NCBI RefSeq assembly: GCF_000725885.1 | Contig: NZ_JODR01000020.1 | Location: 62,001-126,000 of the forward strand | Length of the DNA stretch: 64,000 bases | Reading direction: 5' to 3' | Source of the DNA: Streptomyces albus subsp. albus | Lineage (GTDB): Bacteria > Actinomycetota > Actinomycetes > Streptomycetales > Streptomycetaceae | Part shown: positions 43,662 to 52,660 of the stretch, in pieces | Layout: the number at the start of each line of letters is the position of its first letter | How positions within the stretch are numbered: position 1 is the stretch's first letter | Notes under the pieces: generated by a model | What the model saw: the letters and a program-made list of their open reading frames with translations, nothing else | Database searches by the model: none | What the model was told of the DNA's origin: nothing | Position numbers and translations under genes: made by a program

Positions 43662-46435
43662 GCGGCATACGCGCCGACGCCCGGGACACCTCGCGGCTGT
43701 CCGCCGACCTGCACCGTCTGGACCACGTCAGCCGCGCCGCGATGGCGGCCGTGCTGCACCCCGCGCTGCCCGGCACAGCGGACGGAATCGCCGCCCGCCT
43801 TCCCGTGGCCCCGCGGCACCGCTCCCTCCTCCGCCGGTGGCTGGCCTCGCTCACCGCGGCCGGGGCGGCCCGCCGCGACGAGGACGGCGTCTTCCACGCG
43901 GTGGGCCCGGCGGACCCGCCCGCCCTGCACGAGCTGCCCGACCGGTACGGCCGGCTCGGCTTCCCCCCGGCGATGGCCCGCCTGCACCGGGCCGCCCTGG
44001 AACGCCTGCCCGAGCTGCTGAGCGACCGTGTCACCCTGGCCGGTCTGCTGCCCCAGGACACCGATGTGCTCACCGCGCTGGGCGCCTACCAGCGCAACGT
44101 CTTCACCGGGCGGCTGCACGCGCGGTGCGCGGAACTGGTGGCGGGAGCGATCGCCGCGCGCGGGCACGGCCCGGCGCGCGTCGTGGAGATCGGCGGCGGT
44201 TCCGCGGCCACCGCGCAAGCGGTCCTGGAGGCACTGCGCGGCCACGACGCGGACTACGTGTTCACCGATGTGAGCCCGCTGTGCACCGCTGCCGCCGCCG
44301 AGCGGTTCGGCGTCGCCACGGCACTGCTCGACGTGGACGGCGACTTCGCCGCCCAGGGCTTCCCGCCCGGCAGCGCCGATGTCGTCGTCGCCGCGAACGT
44401 CCTGCACAACGCGGCCGACATACCGGCCGCCCTGCGCCAGGTGCGCCGCCTGCTGGCGCCCGGCGGCACGCTGCTGGTCATCGACTCGGCGGGGGACTGC
44501 GACACCGTCCTGACCTCCATGGAGTTCCTGCTGTCCCCGCCGGCTTCGTCGCCGCACGCCGCCGACCCGCGCACCCGCTGCACCGACCGCCGGGCCGGGA
44601 CCGACACCGTCTTCCCCGCGGCGGGGGAGTGGGAGGAGGACCTGACGGCCGCCGGTCTCCTCGTCCGCGCCCGGTACCCCGATGAGGCGGACGGACCGGC
44701 CCCGGCCGGCCAGTACCTGTGGCATGCCGTCGCCCCCGGCGAGGACGCCGTGGACACGAGTGCGCTCCAGGCGATCCTCGCCGGCCGGGACGGGGAAGCC
44801 GTCTGCACCGTCGACGGCAGCCCGTTCGACGCCCGTGCGGTCCTCGCGGCCGTCCCGCCCGCCCCCGCCGGCCGGCTGCCGGAAGAAGCCGCCCTGTTCT
44901 TCTCCGGCGTGGCCGAGGCCCTGGCCGCCGCCCAGCCGGAGCCCGGGCCCGAGCCGGGGCCGCCCCCGCACACCCTCGTACTGACCGGCGACCCGGCGGG
45001 CGCCGAGGCGGCCCTGCACGCCTGGGCGCGCCGCGGCCGGGTCACGGCCGTCCCCTCCGGCACCCCGCCGGCCCGGCTGCTGGCCGCACTGGAGCGGGCG
45101 CAGGCCACCGAGGCGGTCCTCCCGCCGGCACTGGTGCGCTCCCTGCCCGAGTCGCCCACCGCGGCGCTGACCGACCTCTCCGCCCTGGCCCGGGTGGTCT
45201 GCACGGAACCGGGCGCCGACCCGGAAAGCGTCGCGGCCTGGGCCGCCCTCGGCCCCCGGCTGGTAGAGGCGGCACCACCGCGGCCCGGCGGCCACCGCGC
45301 TCCCCGCGACATCGCGAAGACCGCTTCGGCCGCCGGGGACGCGGCGCTGGGCGGTCTCGACCCGCACGCCTCGGCCGCCGCCGCCCGCGAGGTGAGCCGG
45401 GCCGCGCTGCACAGCATGCTGCACACGCTCCGGCAGGCGGGCTGCTACACGCGTACCGGCGAGCGCCGCACCCGGGACGAGATCACGGCCGCGGTGCGTC
45501 CGGCACCCGCCCACCGACGGCTGCTGCACCGCTGGCTGACGGTGCTGACCGAGGAAGGGCTGCTGAGCGCGGACGCCTCGGGGGCGCTGCGCTGCACGGC
45601 GGCCCCGGACACGTACGCGGACCTGGACGCGGTGTGGGGGCCTGCCCGGCAGCGCTGGCGTGCCGCCCACGGCTCCGACGCGACCGTCACCTACGCCCGC
45701 AGCTCGGCAGGGGAACTCCTCGCGCTGCTGCGGGGCGAGCGCTCGGCGGCCGGACTGCTCTTCCCCCGCGGACGGACGGACACCGCACGCTCGCTGTACC
45801 GGGAGAGCGCAACCGCGCGCTACCAGCACCACGCGGCAGCGGCACTGACCGCCGGCCACCTGCGGGAAACGGACAGCGGCCGGGTCCGCCGCGTGCTGGA
45901 GGCCGGGGGCGGGACGGCGACCACCACCGAGGTGGTCCTCCCCGCGCTGGAACGGCTCACCGGCACGCCCGTCGAGTACCTGTTCACCGACGTGTCCCCG
46001 TTCTTCCTGGACCACGCCCGCGACCGCTTCGGCGACCGGCTGCGCTACGGGCTGCTGGACATCGACCGCGACCCCGTGGAACAGGGCCACGCGGCGGGCA
46101 CCTTCGACGCCGTCGTGGCCGGCGGGGTCCTGAACGCGGCCGTCGACACCGACCGCTCCGTGCGGGGCCTGGCCCGGCTGCTGATACCGGGCGGACTGCT
46201 GGTGCTCACCGAACCCACCCGCGAGGAGCACTGGGTGCTGGCCTCGCAGGGCTTCCTGCTGGCCGCCCCCGGCGACGCCCGCGCGGCCACCGGCGCCAGC
46301 TTCCTGACCCACGGCCAGTGGCGGGCCGTACTCGACGAAGCCGGTCTCCTCCCCGTCGCCGACCTGCCCGCCGCCGGACACCCCCTCCACCCGCTGGGCC
46401 ACCGGGTCTTCGCCGCCCGGCGCCCTGCGACCTGA
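43658..46435 (+). CDS. Stand-alone tandem methyltransferase-like protein (two NRPS-MT-type units)
   Basis: 925 residues built of two copies of the module embedded in NRPS-1. Each copy has a winged-helix segment (first LPVAPRHRSLLRRWLASLTAAG, second PAPAHRRLLHRWLTVLTEEG) then a class I methyltransferase fold. SAM-loop motifs are VEIGGGSA (about 176) and LEAGGGTA (about 746), followed by YVFTDVSP and YLFTDVSP. The third loop glycine is Ala in both. About 180 residues of unassigned sequence link the halves. It may act in trans on the two NRPS-2 modules, which lack inserts, either methylating or epimerising. GTG 43658 overlaps the upstream stop. Confidence 0.85.
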   Translation: MSGIRADARDTSRLSADLHRLDHVSRAAMAAVLHPALPGTADGIAARLPVAPRHRSLLRRWLASLTAAGAARRDEDGVFHAVGPADPPALHELPDRYGRLGFPPAMARLHRAALERLPELLSDRVTLAGLLPQDTDVLTALGAYQRNVFTGRLHARCAELVAGAIAARGHGPARVVEIGGGSAATAQAVLEALRGHDADYVFTDVSPLCTAAAAERFGVATALLDVDGDFAAQGFPPGSADVVVAANVLHNAADIPAALRQVRRLLAPGGTLLVIDSAGDCDTVLTSMEFLLSPPASSPHAADPRTRCTDRRAGTDTVFPAAGEWEEDLTAAGLLVRARYPDEADGPAPAGQYLWHAVAPGEDAVDTSALQAILAGRDGEAVCTVDGSPFDARAVLAAVPPAPAGRLPEEAALFFSGVAEALAAAQPEPGPEPGPPPHTLVLTGDPAGAEAALHAWARRGRVTAVPSGTPPARLLAALERAQATEAVLPPALVRSLPESPTAALTDLSALARVVCTEPGADPESVAAWAALGPRLVEAAPPRPGGHRAPRDIAKTASAAGDAALGGLDPHASAAAAREVSRAALHSMLHTLRQAGCYTRTGERRTRDEITAAVRPAPAHRRLLHRWLTVLTEEGLLSADASGALRCTAAPDTYADLDAVWGPARQRWRAAHGSDATVTYARSSAGELLALLRGERSAAGLLFPRGRTDTARSLYRESATARYQHHAAAALTAGHLRETDSGRVRRVLEAGGGTATTTEVVLPALERLTGTPVEYLFTDVSPFFLDHARDRFGDRLRYGLLDIDRDPVEQGHAAGTFDAVVAGGVLNAAVDTDRSVRGLARLLIPGGLLVLTEPTREEHWVLASQGFLLAAPGDARAATGASFLTHGQWRAVLDEAGLLPVADLPAAGHPLHPLGHRVFAARRPAT

Positions 46436-46491
46436 CCCGACGGCCGCCCGCCCGCAGCGCGGCGGCCCGACACGAAACCGAGGAAACACCC

Positions 46492-48333
46492 ATGTGCGGA
46501 ATCACCGGCTGGGTGGCGTTCGACCAGGACCTCACCCTGCGGGGCGCCACGGTCGACGCCATGACGGCCTCTCTCACCGACCGCGGACCCGATGCCGGCG
46601 GCGTGCGTCTGTACCGGCACGCGGCCCTGGGCCACCGGCGGCTGGCCGTCATCGATCTGCCGGGCGGCGCCCAGCCGATGACGGCCGGCACCCCCGAAGG
46701 CGATGTCACCCTCAGCTACTCCGGCGAGGTCTACAACCACCCCGAGCTGCGCGCCGAACTGCAGCGCCGCGGGCACCGGTTCACCACCCGCAGCGACACC
46801 GAGACCGTCCTGCGCGGCTACCTCGAATGGGGAGAGGCCGTCGCCGAACGCCTGACCGGCATGTACGCCTTCGCCCTCTGGGACGAGCGGCGGCAGCGCA
46901 TGGTCCTCGTCCGCGACCGCATGGGCGTCAAACCGCTCTACTACCACCGCACCCCCGACGGTCTCCTCTTCGGCTCCGAGCCCAAGGCCGTCCTGGCCAA
47001 CCCGGCCTTCCCGCGCCGCGTGGACACCTCCTGCCTGCGCGAGCTCGTCGGCTTCACCAAGGCGCCCGGCTGGTCGCTGTGGAAGGACCTGTACGAGGTC
47101 GAACCCGGCACCGTGCTGACCGTCGACCGCGACGGTGTCCGCCACCACACGTACTGGCGGCTGGAGACCGCCGGACACACCGACGACGCGGCCACCACGG
47201 TGGAGCGGGTCGCCGCCCTCCTCGGCGAGATCGTGCCGCAGCAGCTCGTCTCCGACGTGCCCCAGTGCGTGCTGCTCTCCGGCGGCCTGGACTCCAGTGC
47301 CGTCACCGCGCTCGCCGCCCGGCACCAGCGGGCGGCGGGGGACAAGCCGCGCACCTTCTCCGTGGACTTCGCGGGCTACGAGGACAACTTCCGCCCCGAC
47401 GAGTTCCGCGACACCCCCGACGCCCCGTTCATCCGGGACGTGGCCGCGCACGTCGGCGCCGACCACCACAACGTGGTCCTCGACTCCCGCGCGCTGACCG
47501 ATCCGGCACTGCGCCGGGCGGTGGTCGCGGCCCGCGACATGCCCATCGGCCTCGGCGACATCGACAGCTCCATGCTGCTGCTCTTCCGCGCCATCAAGGA
47601 GCAGTCCACCGTGGCGCTCTCCGGCGAGTTCGCCGACGAACTCTTCGGCGGATACGTGTGGTTCCACCACCCCGCCGCCCGCGACGCCGACACCTTCCCC
47701 TGGCTGGCGTTCCAGAACACCTACACCGCCGACCGCACCGATCCGCTCCGCCCGGAGCTGCGTGACGCCCTCGACATCGGCACCTACGTCGCCGACCAGT
47801 ACGCCGACGCCGTGGCCCGGGTCGAGCACCTGCCCGGCGAGGACCCCTTCGAACGCCGCATGCGGACCAGCAGCCACCTGCACATCACCCGGCTGGTACG
47901 GGCCATGCTCGACCGCAAGGACCGCATGTCGATGGCGGCCGGGCTGGAGGTCCGCGTCCCCTTCGCCGACCACCGCCTGGTCTCCTACGTCCACAACGCG
48001 CCCTGGGCGTTCAAGACGGCCGACGGCCGGGAGAAGAGCCTGCTGCGGCAGGCGGTCGCCCACCTGCTGCCCGCGTCCGTCACCGAACGCGTCAAGAGCC
48101 CCTACCCCTCCACCCAGGACACGGCCTACGCCGCGGCCCTCCAGGAACAGGCCCGGGAACTCCTCGCCGAGCGCGGCCACCCGGTGTTCGCCGTCTTCGA
48201 CCACGGCTGGGCACAGCGCACCGCAGCCGCCGACCCGGCCACCGTGACCGGCGCCGTACGCACCGGCCTGGAGCGCCTCCTCGACTTCCACGTATGGGCC
48301 GACCTGTACCAGCCCGAACTGGACCTGCCGTGA
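46492..48333 (+). CDS. asnB: Asparagine synthetase B-like amidotransferase
   Basis: 613 residues. Cleaving the Met exposes Cys2 (MCGITGW), the glutaminase nucleophile; RGPDAGG, SYSGEVYNH and DRMGVKPLYY complete the Ntn domain (1-210). The synthetase domain has the PP-loop LLSGGLDSSAV and SGEFADELFGGY. Both half reactions look intact, so it can move glutamine-derived ammonia to an adenylated carboxylate. Not part of known pyochelin or yersiniabactin pathways; it could amidate the product's carboxylate or catalyse an intramolecular amide or ring closure. Followed by a 10-bp hairpin. Confidence 0.9.
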   Translation: MCGITGWVAFDQDLTLRGATVDAMTASLTDRGPDAGGVRLYRHAALGHRRLAVIDLPGGAQPMTAGTPEGDVTLSYSGEVYNHPELRAELQRRGHRFTTRSDTETVLRGYLEWGEAVAERLTGMYAFALWDERRQRMVLVRDRMGVKPLYYHRTPDGLLFGSEPKAVLANPAFPRRVDTSCLRELVGFTKAPGWSLWKDLYEVEPGTVLTVDRDGVRHHTYWRLETAGHTDDAATTVERVAALLGEIVPQQLVSDVPQCVLLSGGLDSSAVTALAARHQRAAGDKPRTFSVDFAGYEDNFRPDEFRDTPDAPFIRDVAAHVGADHHNVVLDSRALTDPALRRAVVAARDMPIGLGDIDSSMLLLFRAIKEQSTVALSGEFADELFGGYVWFHHPAARDADTFPWLAFQNTYTADRTDPLRPELRDALDIGTYVADQYADAVARVEHLPGEDPFERRMRTSSHLHITRLVRAMLDRKDRMSMAAGLEVRVPFADHRLVSYVHNAPWAFKTADGREKSLLRQAVAHLLPASVTERVKSPYPSTQDTAYAAALQEQARELLAERGHPVFAVFDHGWAQRTAAADPATVTGAVRTGLERLLDFHVWADLYQPELDLP

Positions 48334-48355
48334 CAGCCGCCCACCGCCGCCACCC

Positions 48356-48382
48356 GTGCGCCCGGACGGCAACCGGGCGCAC
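48356..48382 (+). terminator. Intercistronic hairpin between asnB and P450-1
   Basis: GTGCGCCCGG pairs with CCGGGCGCAC (7-nt loop), 22 nt after the asnB stop. Probably an attenuator or processing site, since the operon continues. Confidence 0.4.
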
Positions 48383-48409
48383 CCCCGCACCCGCACACCG
48401 GAGAACCTT

Positions 48410-49636
48410 GTGAACACGCCCGCACCCGCACCCCTCCCGCTCGGTGAGGACTTCATCCAGGACGCCCACACCGTCGCGGCCCGGCTGCGTGCCGCCGCCC
48501 CCGTACGGTTCGTGGAACTGCCCGGCGGATTCCCCGTCTGGCTCGTCACCGGCCACGACGAGGCACGCGCCGCCGTCACCGACCCCCGGCTGAGCAGCGA
48601 GGGCGTCTACGACCGGCTGGAGCGGCTACGCCTGGGCGGCGGCGAGGACACCGAGAGCCGCTTCGCCCCCGAACTGGCCAAGAACCTCCTCAACCTCGAC
48701 CCGCCGGACCACACCCGGCTGCGCTCCCTGGTGACCAAGGTGTTCACCGCGGGCGCCGTCGCCCCGCTGCGCCCGCGCATCGAGGCCATCGCCGACGAAC
48801 TCCTGGACGCCATGGAGAAAGCGGGCCCCGACAGCGAACTCCTCGCCGACTACGCGCTGCCCCTGCCCATCCGTGTCATCTGCGAACTCCTCGGCGTCCC
48901 CTTCGCAGACCGCGACCGGTTCACCGCCTGGACCCGCACCATGGTCGCCGCCACCGGGCCCGAGGAGATCGGCGCCGCCTCCCTGCGCATGGCCTCCTAC
49001 CTCGGTGACCTCGCCGAGGCCAAACGCCGCGATCCCGGCGACGACCTGCTCACCCGCCTGGTGCACGTCAGCGACGGCGGCGACCGCCTGTCCCGCGACG
49101 AACTGATCTCCACCGCCGTCGTCCTGCTGACCGGCGGCTTCGAGACCACCGTCAACCTCATCAGCAGCGGCGTACTCGCCCTGCTGCGCCACCCCGGACA
49201 GCTCGACCTGCTCAAGGCGCGCCCCGAACTGATGCCGCAGGCCGTCGAGGAGTTCCTGCGCTACGAGACCCCCAACAACCTCTCCAGCCCGCGCTACGCC
49301 ACCGAGGACGTCGCACTGGGCGGCGTCACCGTCCCCGCCGGCCACTTCGTGATGGTCTCCTGGCTCGCCGCCAACCGCGACGAGCGGTTCGCCGAACCCG
49401 ACCGGCTCGACATCACCCGCCCGGCGGGCGGCCACCTCGCCTTCGGCCACGGCATCCACCACTGCGTCGGCGCCGCCCTGGCCCGGCTGGAGGGCGAGAT
49501 CGCCTTCGCCAGGCTCCTCGCCCGCTTCCCCGGCCTCGAACTGGCCGTCGCCGAAACCGCGCTGCGCTGGCGCCACTCCACCGCCATGCACGGCCTGGAG
49601 GCCCTGCCGCTGCGTCTGGGCCCGGCCACCCGCTGA
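48410..49636 (+). CDS. Cytochrome P450 (first of two in the cluster)
   Basis: 408 residues of class I bacterial P450 (CYP105/107-like). I-helix VLLTGGFETTVNL with the oxygen-activating acid/Thr pair, K-helix EEFLRYE (ExxR), and the heme loop FGHGIHHCVG with Cys352. The GTG at 48410 gives a normal N-terminus (PLGEDFIQDAHTVAARLR). It needs external ferredoxin and reductase, not encoded here. Likely hydroxylates or desaturates (thiazoline to thiazole) the peptide or its cap. Confidence 0.93.
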   Translation: MNTPAPAPLPLGEDFIQDAHTVAARLRAAAPVRFVELPGGFPVWLVTGHDEARAAVTDPRLSSEGVYDRLERLRLGGGEDTESRFAPELAKNLLNLDPPDHTRLRSLVTKVFTAGAVAPLRPRIEAIADELLDAMEKAGPDSELLADYALPLPIRVICELLGVPFADRDRFTAWTRTMVAATGPEEIGAASLRMASYLGDLAEAKRRDPGDDLLTRLVHVSDGGDRLSRDELISTAVVLLTGGFETTVNLISSGVLALLRHPGQLDLLKARPELMPQAVEEFLRYETPNNLSSPRYATEDVALGGVTVPAGHFVMVSWLAANRDERFAEPDRLDITRPAGGHLAFGHGIHHCVGAALARLEGEIAFARLLARFPGLELAVAETALRWRHSTAMHGLEALPLRLGPATR

Positions 49637-49725
49637 CCCGCCGGCACCTTTGCCGCTCCCGCGCCCCACCCGCGCCCGCCCCACCCGCACCCCGTCCCAC
49701 CCGCCACCGACCCCGAGGACACACC

Positions 49726-51348
49726 GTGCCCCTGCTCGACGGTTTCACCCCCTGGCCCGAGACGGACGCCGCGCGCTACCGCGCCGAGGGCTACTGGACC
49801 GGTACCACCCTCGGCGCCGTGCTCAGGAACAGCGCCCGCCGCACCCCCCGACGCACCGCGCTGGTGGCCGACGGGCGACGGCTGAGTTACGCCGAACTGG
49901 ACGAGGCCGCCGACCGGGTGGCCGCCGGCCTGCGCGCCCACGGCCTCGGGCCCGGCAGCCGGCTGCTGGTCCACCTGCCCAACGGGCTGCCGTTCGTCCT
50001 GACCCTGTTCGGCTGTTTCCGCGCCGCCGTCGTCCCCGTCCTGGCCCTGCCCGCACACCGCGAGAGCGAACTCGTCCACCTCGCCCGCCTCTCCGGCGCC
50101 GCCGCCTGCGTCCTGCACGGCGGCCCGGAGCAGCCCGGACTCGCCGAGGCCGTGACCAGGGCCGCCCACACCGTCCGCCACGTCTTCACCACCGGCCCCG
50201 CCGGGCCCGGCCCCTGGCACCCCTTCGACGCCCTCACCGCCGCCTCCCCGGACGCGGGCGCCCCCGACGACGCCCGCCCCCAGGACGTCGCCGTACTGCT
50301 GCTGTCCGGCGGCACCACCGGACTGCCCAAACTGATCCCGCGAACCCACGACGACTACGCCTACAACCTGCGCGCCGCCGCCCGCGCCGCCGGTCTCGAC
50401 GCGCACACCGTCACCCTGCTCGCGCTGCCCGCGGCCCACAACTTCGCCCTGGCCTGCCCCGGCCTGCTGGGCACCCTGCACGCCGGCGGCACCACCGTGC
50501 TGGCGCCCTCGCCCGCTCCGGACGTGGCCTTCGACCTCATCGCCCGCGAACGGGTCACCACCGTCGCCCTCGTCCCCCCGCTCGTCCTGGCATGGCTGGA
50601 CGCGGCCGAAGAGCTCGCCCCGGACCTGAGCAGCCTCACCCTCCTCCAGGCGGGCGGCGCCCGGCTCAAGGAGGAGACGGCCCGCCGCGTACGCCCGGTC
50701 CTCGGCTGCGCACTGCAACAGGTCTACGGCATGGCCGAGGGGCTGCTGAACCTCACCCGCCTCGACGATGCCGACGAGACCGTGTTCACCACCCAGGGGC
50801 GCCCCCTGTCCGACGCAGACGAGGTACGGGTGGTCGCCCCCGACGGCACCGACGTCCCCGAGGGCGCCACCGGCGAGCTGTGGACGCGCGGCCCCTACAC
50901 CTTGCGCGGCTACTTCCGCGCCGAGCGGCACAACGCCACCGCCTTCACTCCCGACGGCTTCTACCGCTCCGGCGACCTGGTGCGCCGCCTGCCGGGCGGG
51001 AACCTCGTCGTGGAGGGCCGCCTCAAGGACGTCATCAACCGGGGCGGCGACAAGGTCCCGGTCGAGGAGGTCGAGAACCACCTGCTGGCCCATCCGCGTG
51101 TGCACGACGTGGCCCTGGTCGGCTTCCCGGACGCCGACATGGGAGAGCGCACCTGCGCCTTCGTCGTCCCCCGGGGCGAGGCACCCACCCGGCGGGAACT
51201 CCTCGACCACCTCGTCCGCCGCGGAGTCGCCGCGTTCAAACACCCCGACCGGGTCCGCGTCCTGACCGGCTTCCCCCGCACCGGCGCCGGCAAGGTCGAC
51301 CGCGCCGCGCTCGCCCGCACCCTGAACACCCCGGCGGAGGCCCTGTGA
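49726..51348 (+). CDS. Salicyl-AMP ligase (DhbE/YbtE/PchD family)
   Basis: 540 residues of stand-alone aryl adenylating enzyme: LLLSGGTTGLPKLIPRTH, VYGMAEGLLNLTRLDD, YRSGDLVRRLPGGNLVVEGR, catalytic lysine in RTGAGKVDRAAL. Substrate pocket: Asn239 (as DhbE Asn235), Cys244 at the DhbE Ser240 position and Leu in AEGLLN at the Val337 position. These residues are associated with salicylate rather than 2,3-dihydroxybenzoate, in agreement with the salicylate synthase. It loads salicylate on the ArCP of NRPS-2. GTG 49726 has CGAGGA upstream; its stop overlaps the next GTG. Confidence 0.94.
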   Translation: MPLLDGFTPWPETDAARYRAEGYWTGTTLGAVLRNSARRTPRRTALVADGRRLSYAELDEAADRVAAGLRAHGLGPGSRLLVHLPNGLPFVLTLFGCFRAAVVPVLALPAHRESELVHLARLSGAAACVLHGGPEQPGLAEAVTRAAHTVRHVFTTGPAGPGPWHPFDALTAASPDAGAPDDARPQDVAVLLLSGGTTGLPKLIPRTHDDYAYNLRAAARAAGLDAHTVTLLALPAAHNFALACPGLLGTLHAGGTTVLAPSPAPDVAFDLIARERVTTVALVPPLVLAWLDAAEELAPDLSSLTLLQAGGARLKEETARRVRPVLGCALQQVYGMAEGLLNLTRLDDADETVFTTQGRPLSDADEVRVVAPDGTDVPEGATGELWTRGPYTLRGYFRAERHNATAFTPDGFYRSGDLVRRLPGGNLVVEGRLKDVINRGGDKVPVEEVENHLLAHPRVHDVALVGFPDADMGERTCAFVVPRGEAPTRRELLDHLVRRGVAAFKHPDRVRVLTGFPRTGAGKVDRAALARTLNTPAEAL

Positions 51349-52532
51349 CCACGCCCGCCCGCTACCCGTTCAACACCGACGAAGGGCTGGACCTGGCCGA
51401 CGCCTACCGCGCCGCCCAGCACACCCCGGGCCCCGTCCGCGTCCAACTGCCCTACGGCGAACCGGCCTGGCTCGTCACCCGTCACGACGAGGCCCGGGCC
51501 GTCCTCGCCGACACCCGCTTCTCCCGCGCCATGGACGCCCGGCGCGACGCGCCCCGCACCACCCCCGTCAGCCCCATCGGCCTGGTCGCCACCGACCCGC
51601 CCGACCACACCCGGCTGCGCCGCCCCGCCGCCCGCGCCTTCACAGCCCGCCGCGCGGAGGCACTGCGCCCCCGCGTCCGGCGGATCGCCGAGGACGCCGT
51701 CCGGCGGATGACCGCCTCGGCGGCCCCCGCCGACCTGGTGGCACACGTCGCGCTGCCCGTGCCGATCACCGTCATCTGCGAACTGCTGGGCGTCCCCGCC
51801 CAGGACCGCGACCGCTTCCGCGGCTGGAGCGACACCGTACTGTCCACCAGCGGGGCCGGCCCGCAGGACTTCCTGGCCGCCACCGCCGCGCTCAAGACGT
51901 ACATGGGCGACCTGCTCGACCGGCGGCGGGCCGAACCCGCCGACGACCTGATGACGGCGCTGCTGCGCGCCCGCGACGAGGACGCCCCCGACAGCAGGGC
52001 CTCCAGGGACGAACTCGTCGAACTGTGCATCGCCCTCCTCCTCGGCGGCTACGAGACCACCGCCTCCCAGCTCGCCAACTTCACCTGGGTGCTGCTCACC
52101 CAGCGCCCCGACGCCCTCCCCGGCATCGCGTCACATCCCGGGCGGGCCCGCGCCTGGGTGGAGGAACTGCTCCGGTACGTTCCGCTGGCAGCCTCCGCCT
52201 CGCTGCCGCGCTACGCCGTCGAGGACGTGGATGTCGGCGGCGTCACGGTACGGGCCGGCGAACCCGTCCTGGTGGCGATCGGAGCCGCCGACCGCGACGC
52301 CCTCCGCTTCCCCGCCCCCGACACCCTCGACCCGGACCGCGACACCGCGGGGCACCTCGCCTTCGGGCACGGCATCCACCACTGCGCCGGTGCCGCGCTG
52401 GCCCGTGTCGAACTCCAGGAGGGCCTCGGTGCCCTCGCCCGTCTGCTGCCCGGGCTGCGCCTGGCCGGAGAGCCGACATGGAAGCGGGCCGCCTTCCTCA
52501 GAGGCCCGGCCACCCTGCCGGTGCGCTGGTGA
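51345..52532 (+). CDS. Cytochrome P450 (second of two)
   Basis: 395 residues. I-helix LLLGGYETTASQ, ExxR region VEELLRYV, heme loop FGHGIHHCAG with Cys347. It shares the general CYP107-like form of the other P450 but differs over most of its length, so the two are not a recent duplication. GTG 51345 is coupled to the ligase stop. Two P450s imply two oxidations on the scaffold or cap. Confidence 0.93.
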   Translation: MTTPARYPFNTDEGLDLADAYRAAQHTPGPVRVQLPYGEPAWLVTRHDEARAVLADTRFSRAMDARRDAPRTTPVSPIGLVATDPPDHTRLRRPAARAFTARRAEALRPRVRRIAEDAVRRMTASAAPADLVAHVALPVPITVICELLGVPAQDRDRFRGWSDTVLSTSGAGPQDFLAATAALKTYMGDLLDRRRAEPADDLMTALLRARDEDAPDSRASRDELVELCIALLLGGYETTASQLANFTWVLLTQRPDALPGIASHPGRARAWVEELLRYVPLAASASLPRYAVEDVDVGGVTVRAGEPVLVAIGAADRDALRFPAPDTLDPDRDTAGHLAFGHGIHHCAGAALARVELQEGLGALARLLPGLRLAGEPTWKRAAFLRGPATLPVRW

Positions 52533-52598
52533 CACCGCCCGGCCACCGCATCCCCCCGCATCCCCCGCCCCGCCCCACCGGCCGGGCCGCGACGGACC

Positions 52599-52628
52599 CC
52601 GGCACGGCGGCCGTTCCCGCCGTGCCGG
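52599..52628 (+). terminator. 12-bp hairpin between P450-2 and NRPS-2
   Basis: CCGGCACGGCGG (52599-52610) pairs perfectly with CCGCCGTGCCGG (52617-52628) around a 6-nt loop, 32 nt before the NRPS-2 start. It could be a true terminator followed by an unseen promoter, or an attenuator or processing hairpin that lowers NRPS-2 expression. Confidence 0.5.
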
Positions 52629-52660
52629 CCCCGTACCCGGCGTAAGAAGAAGGAAGACCC

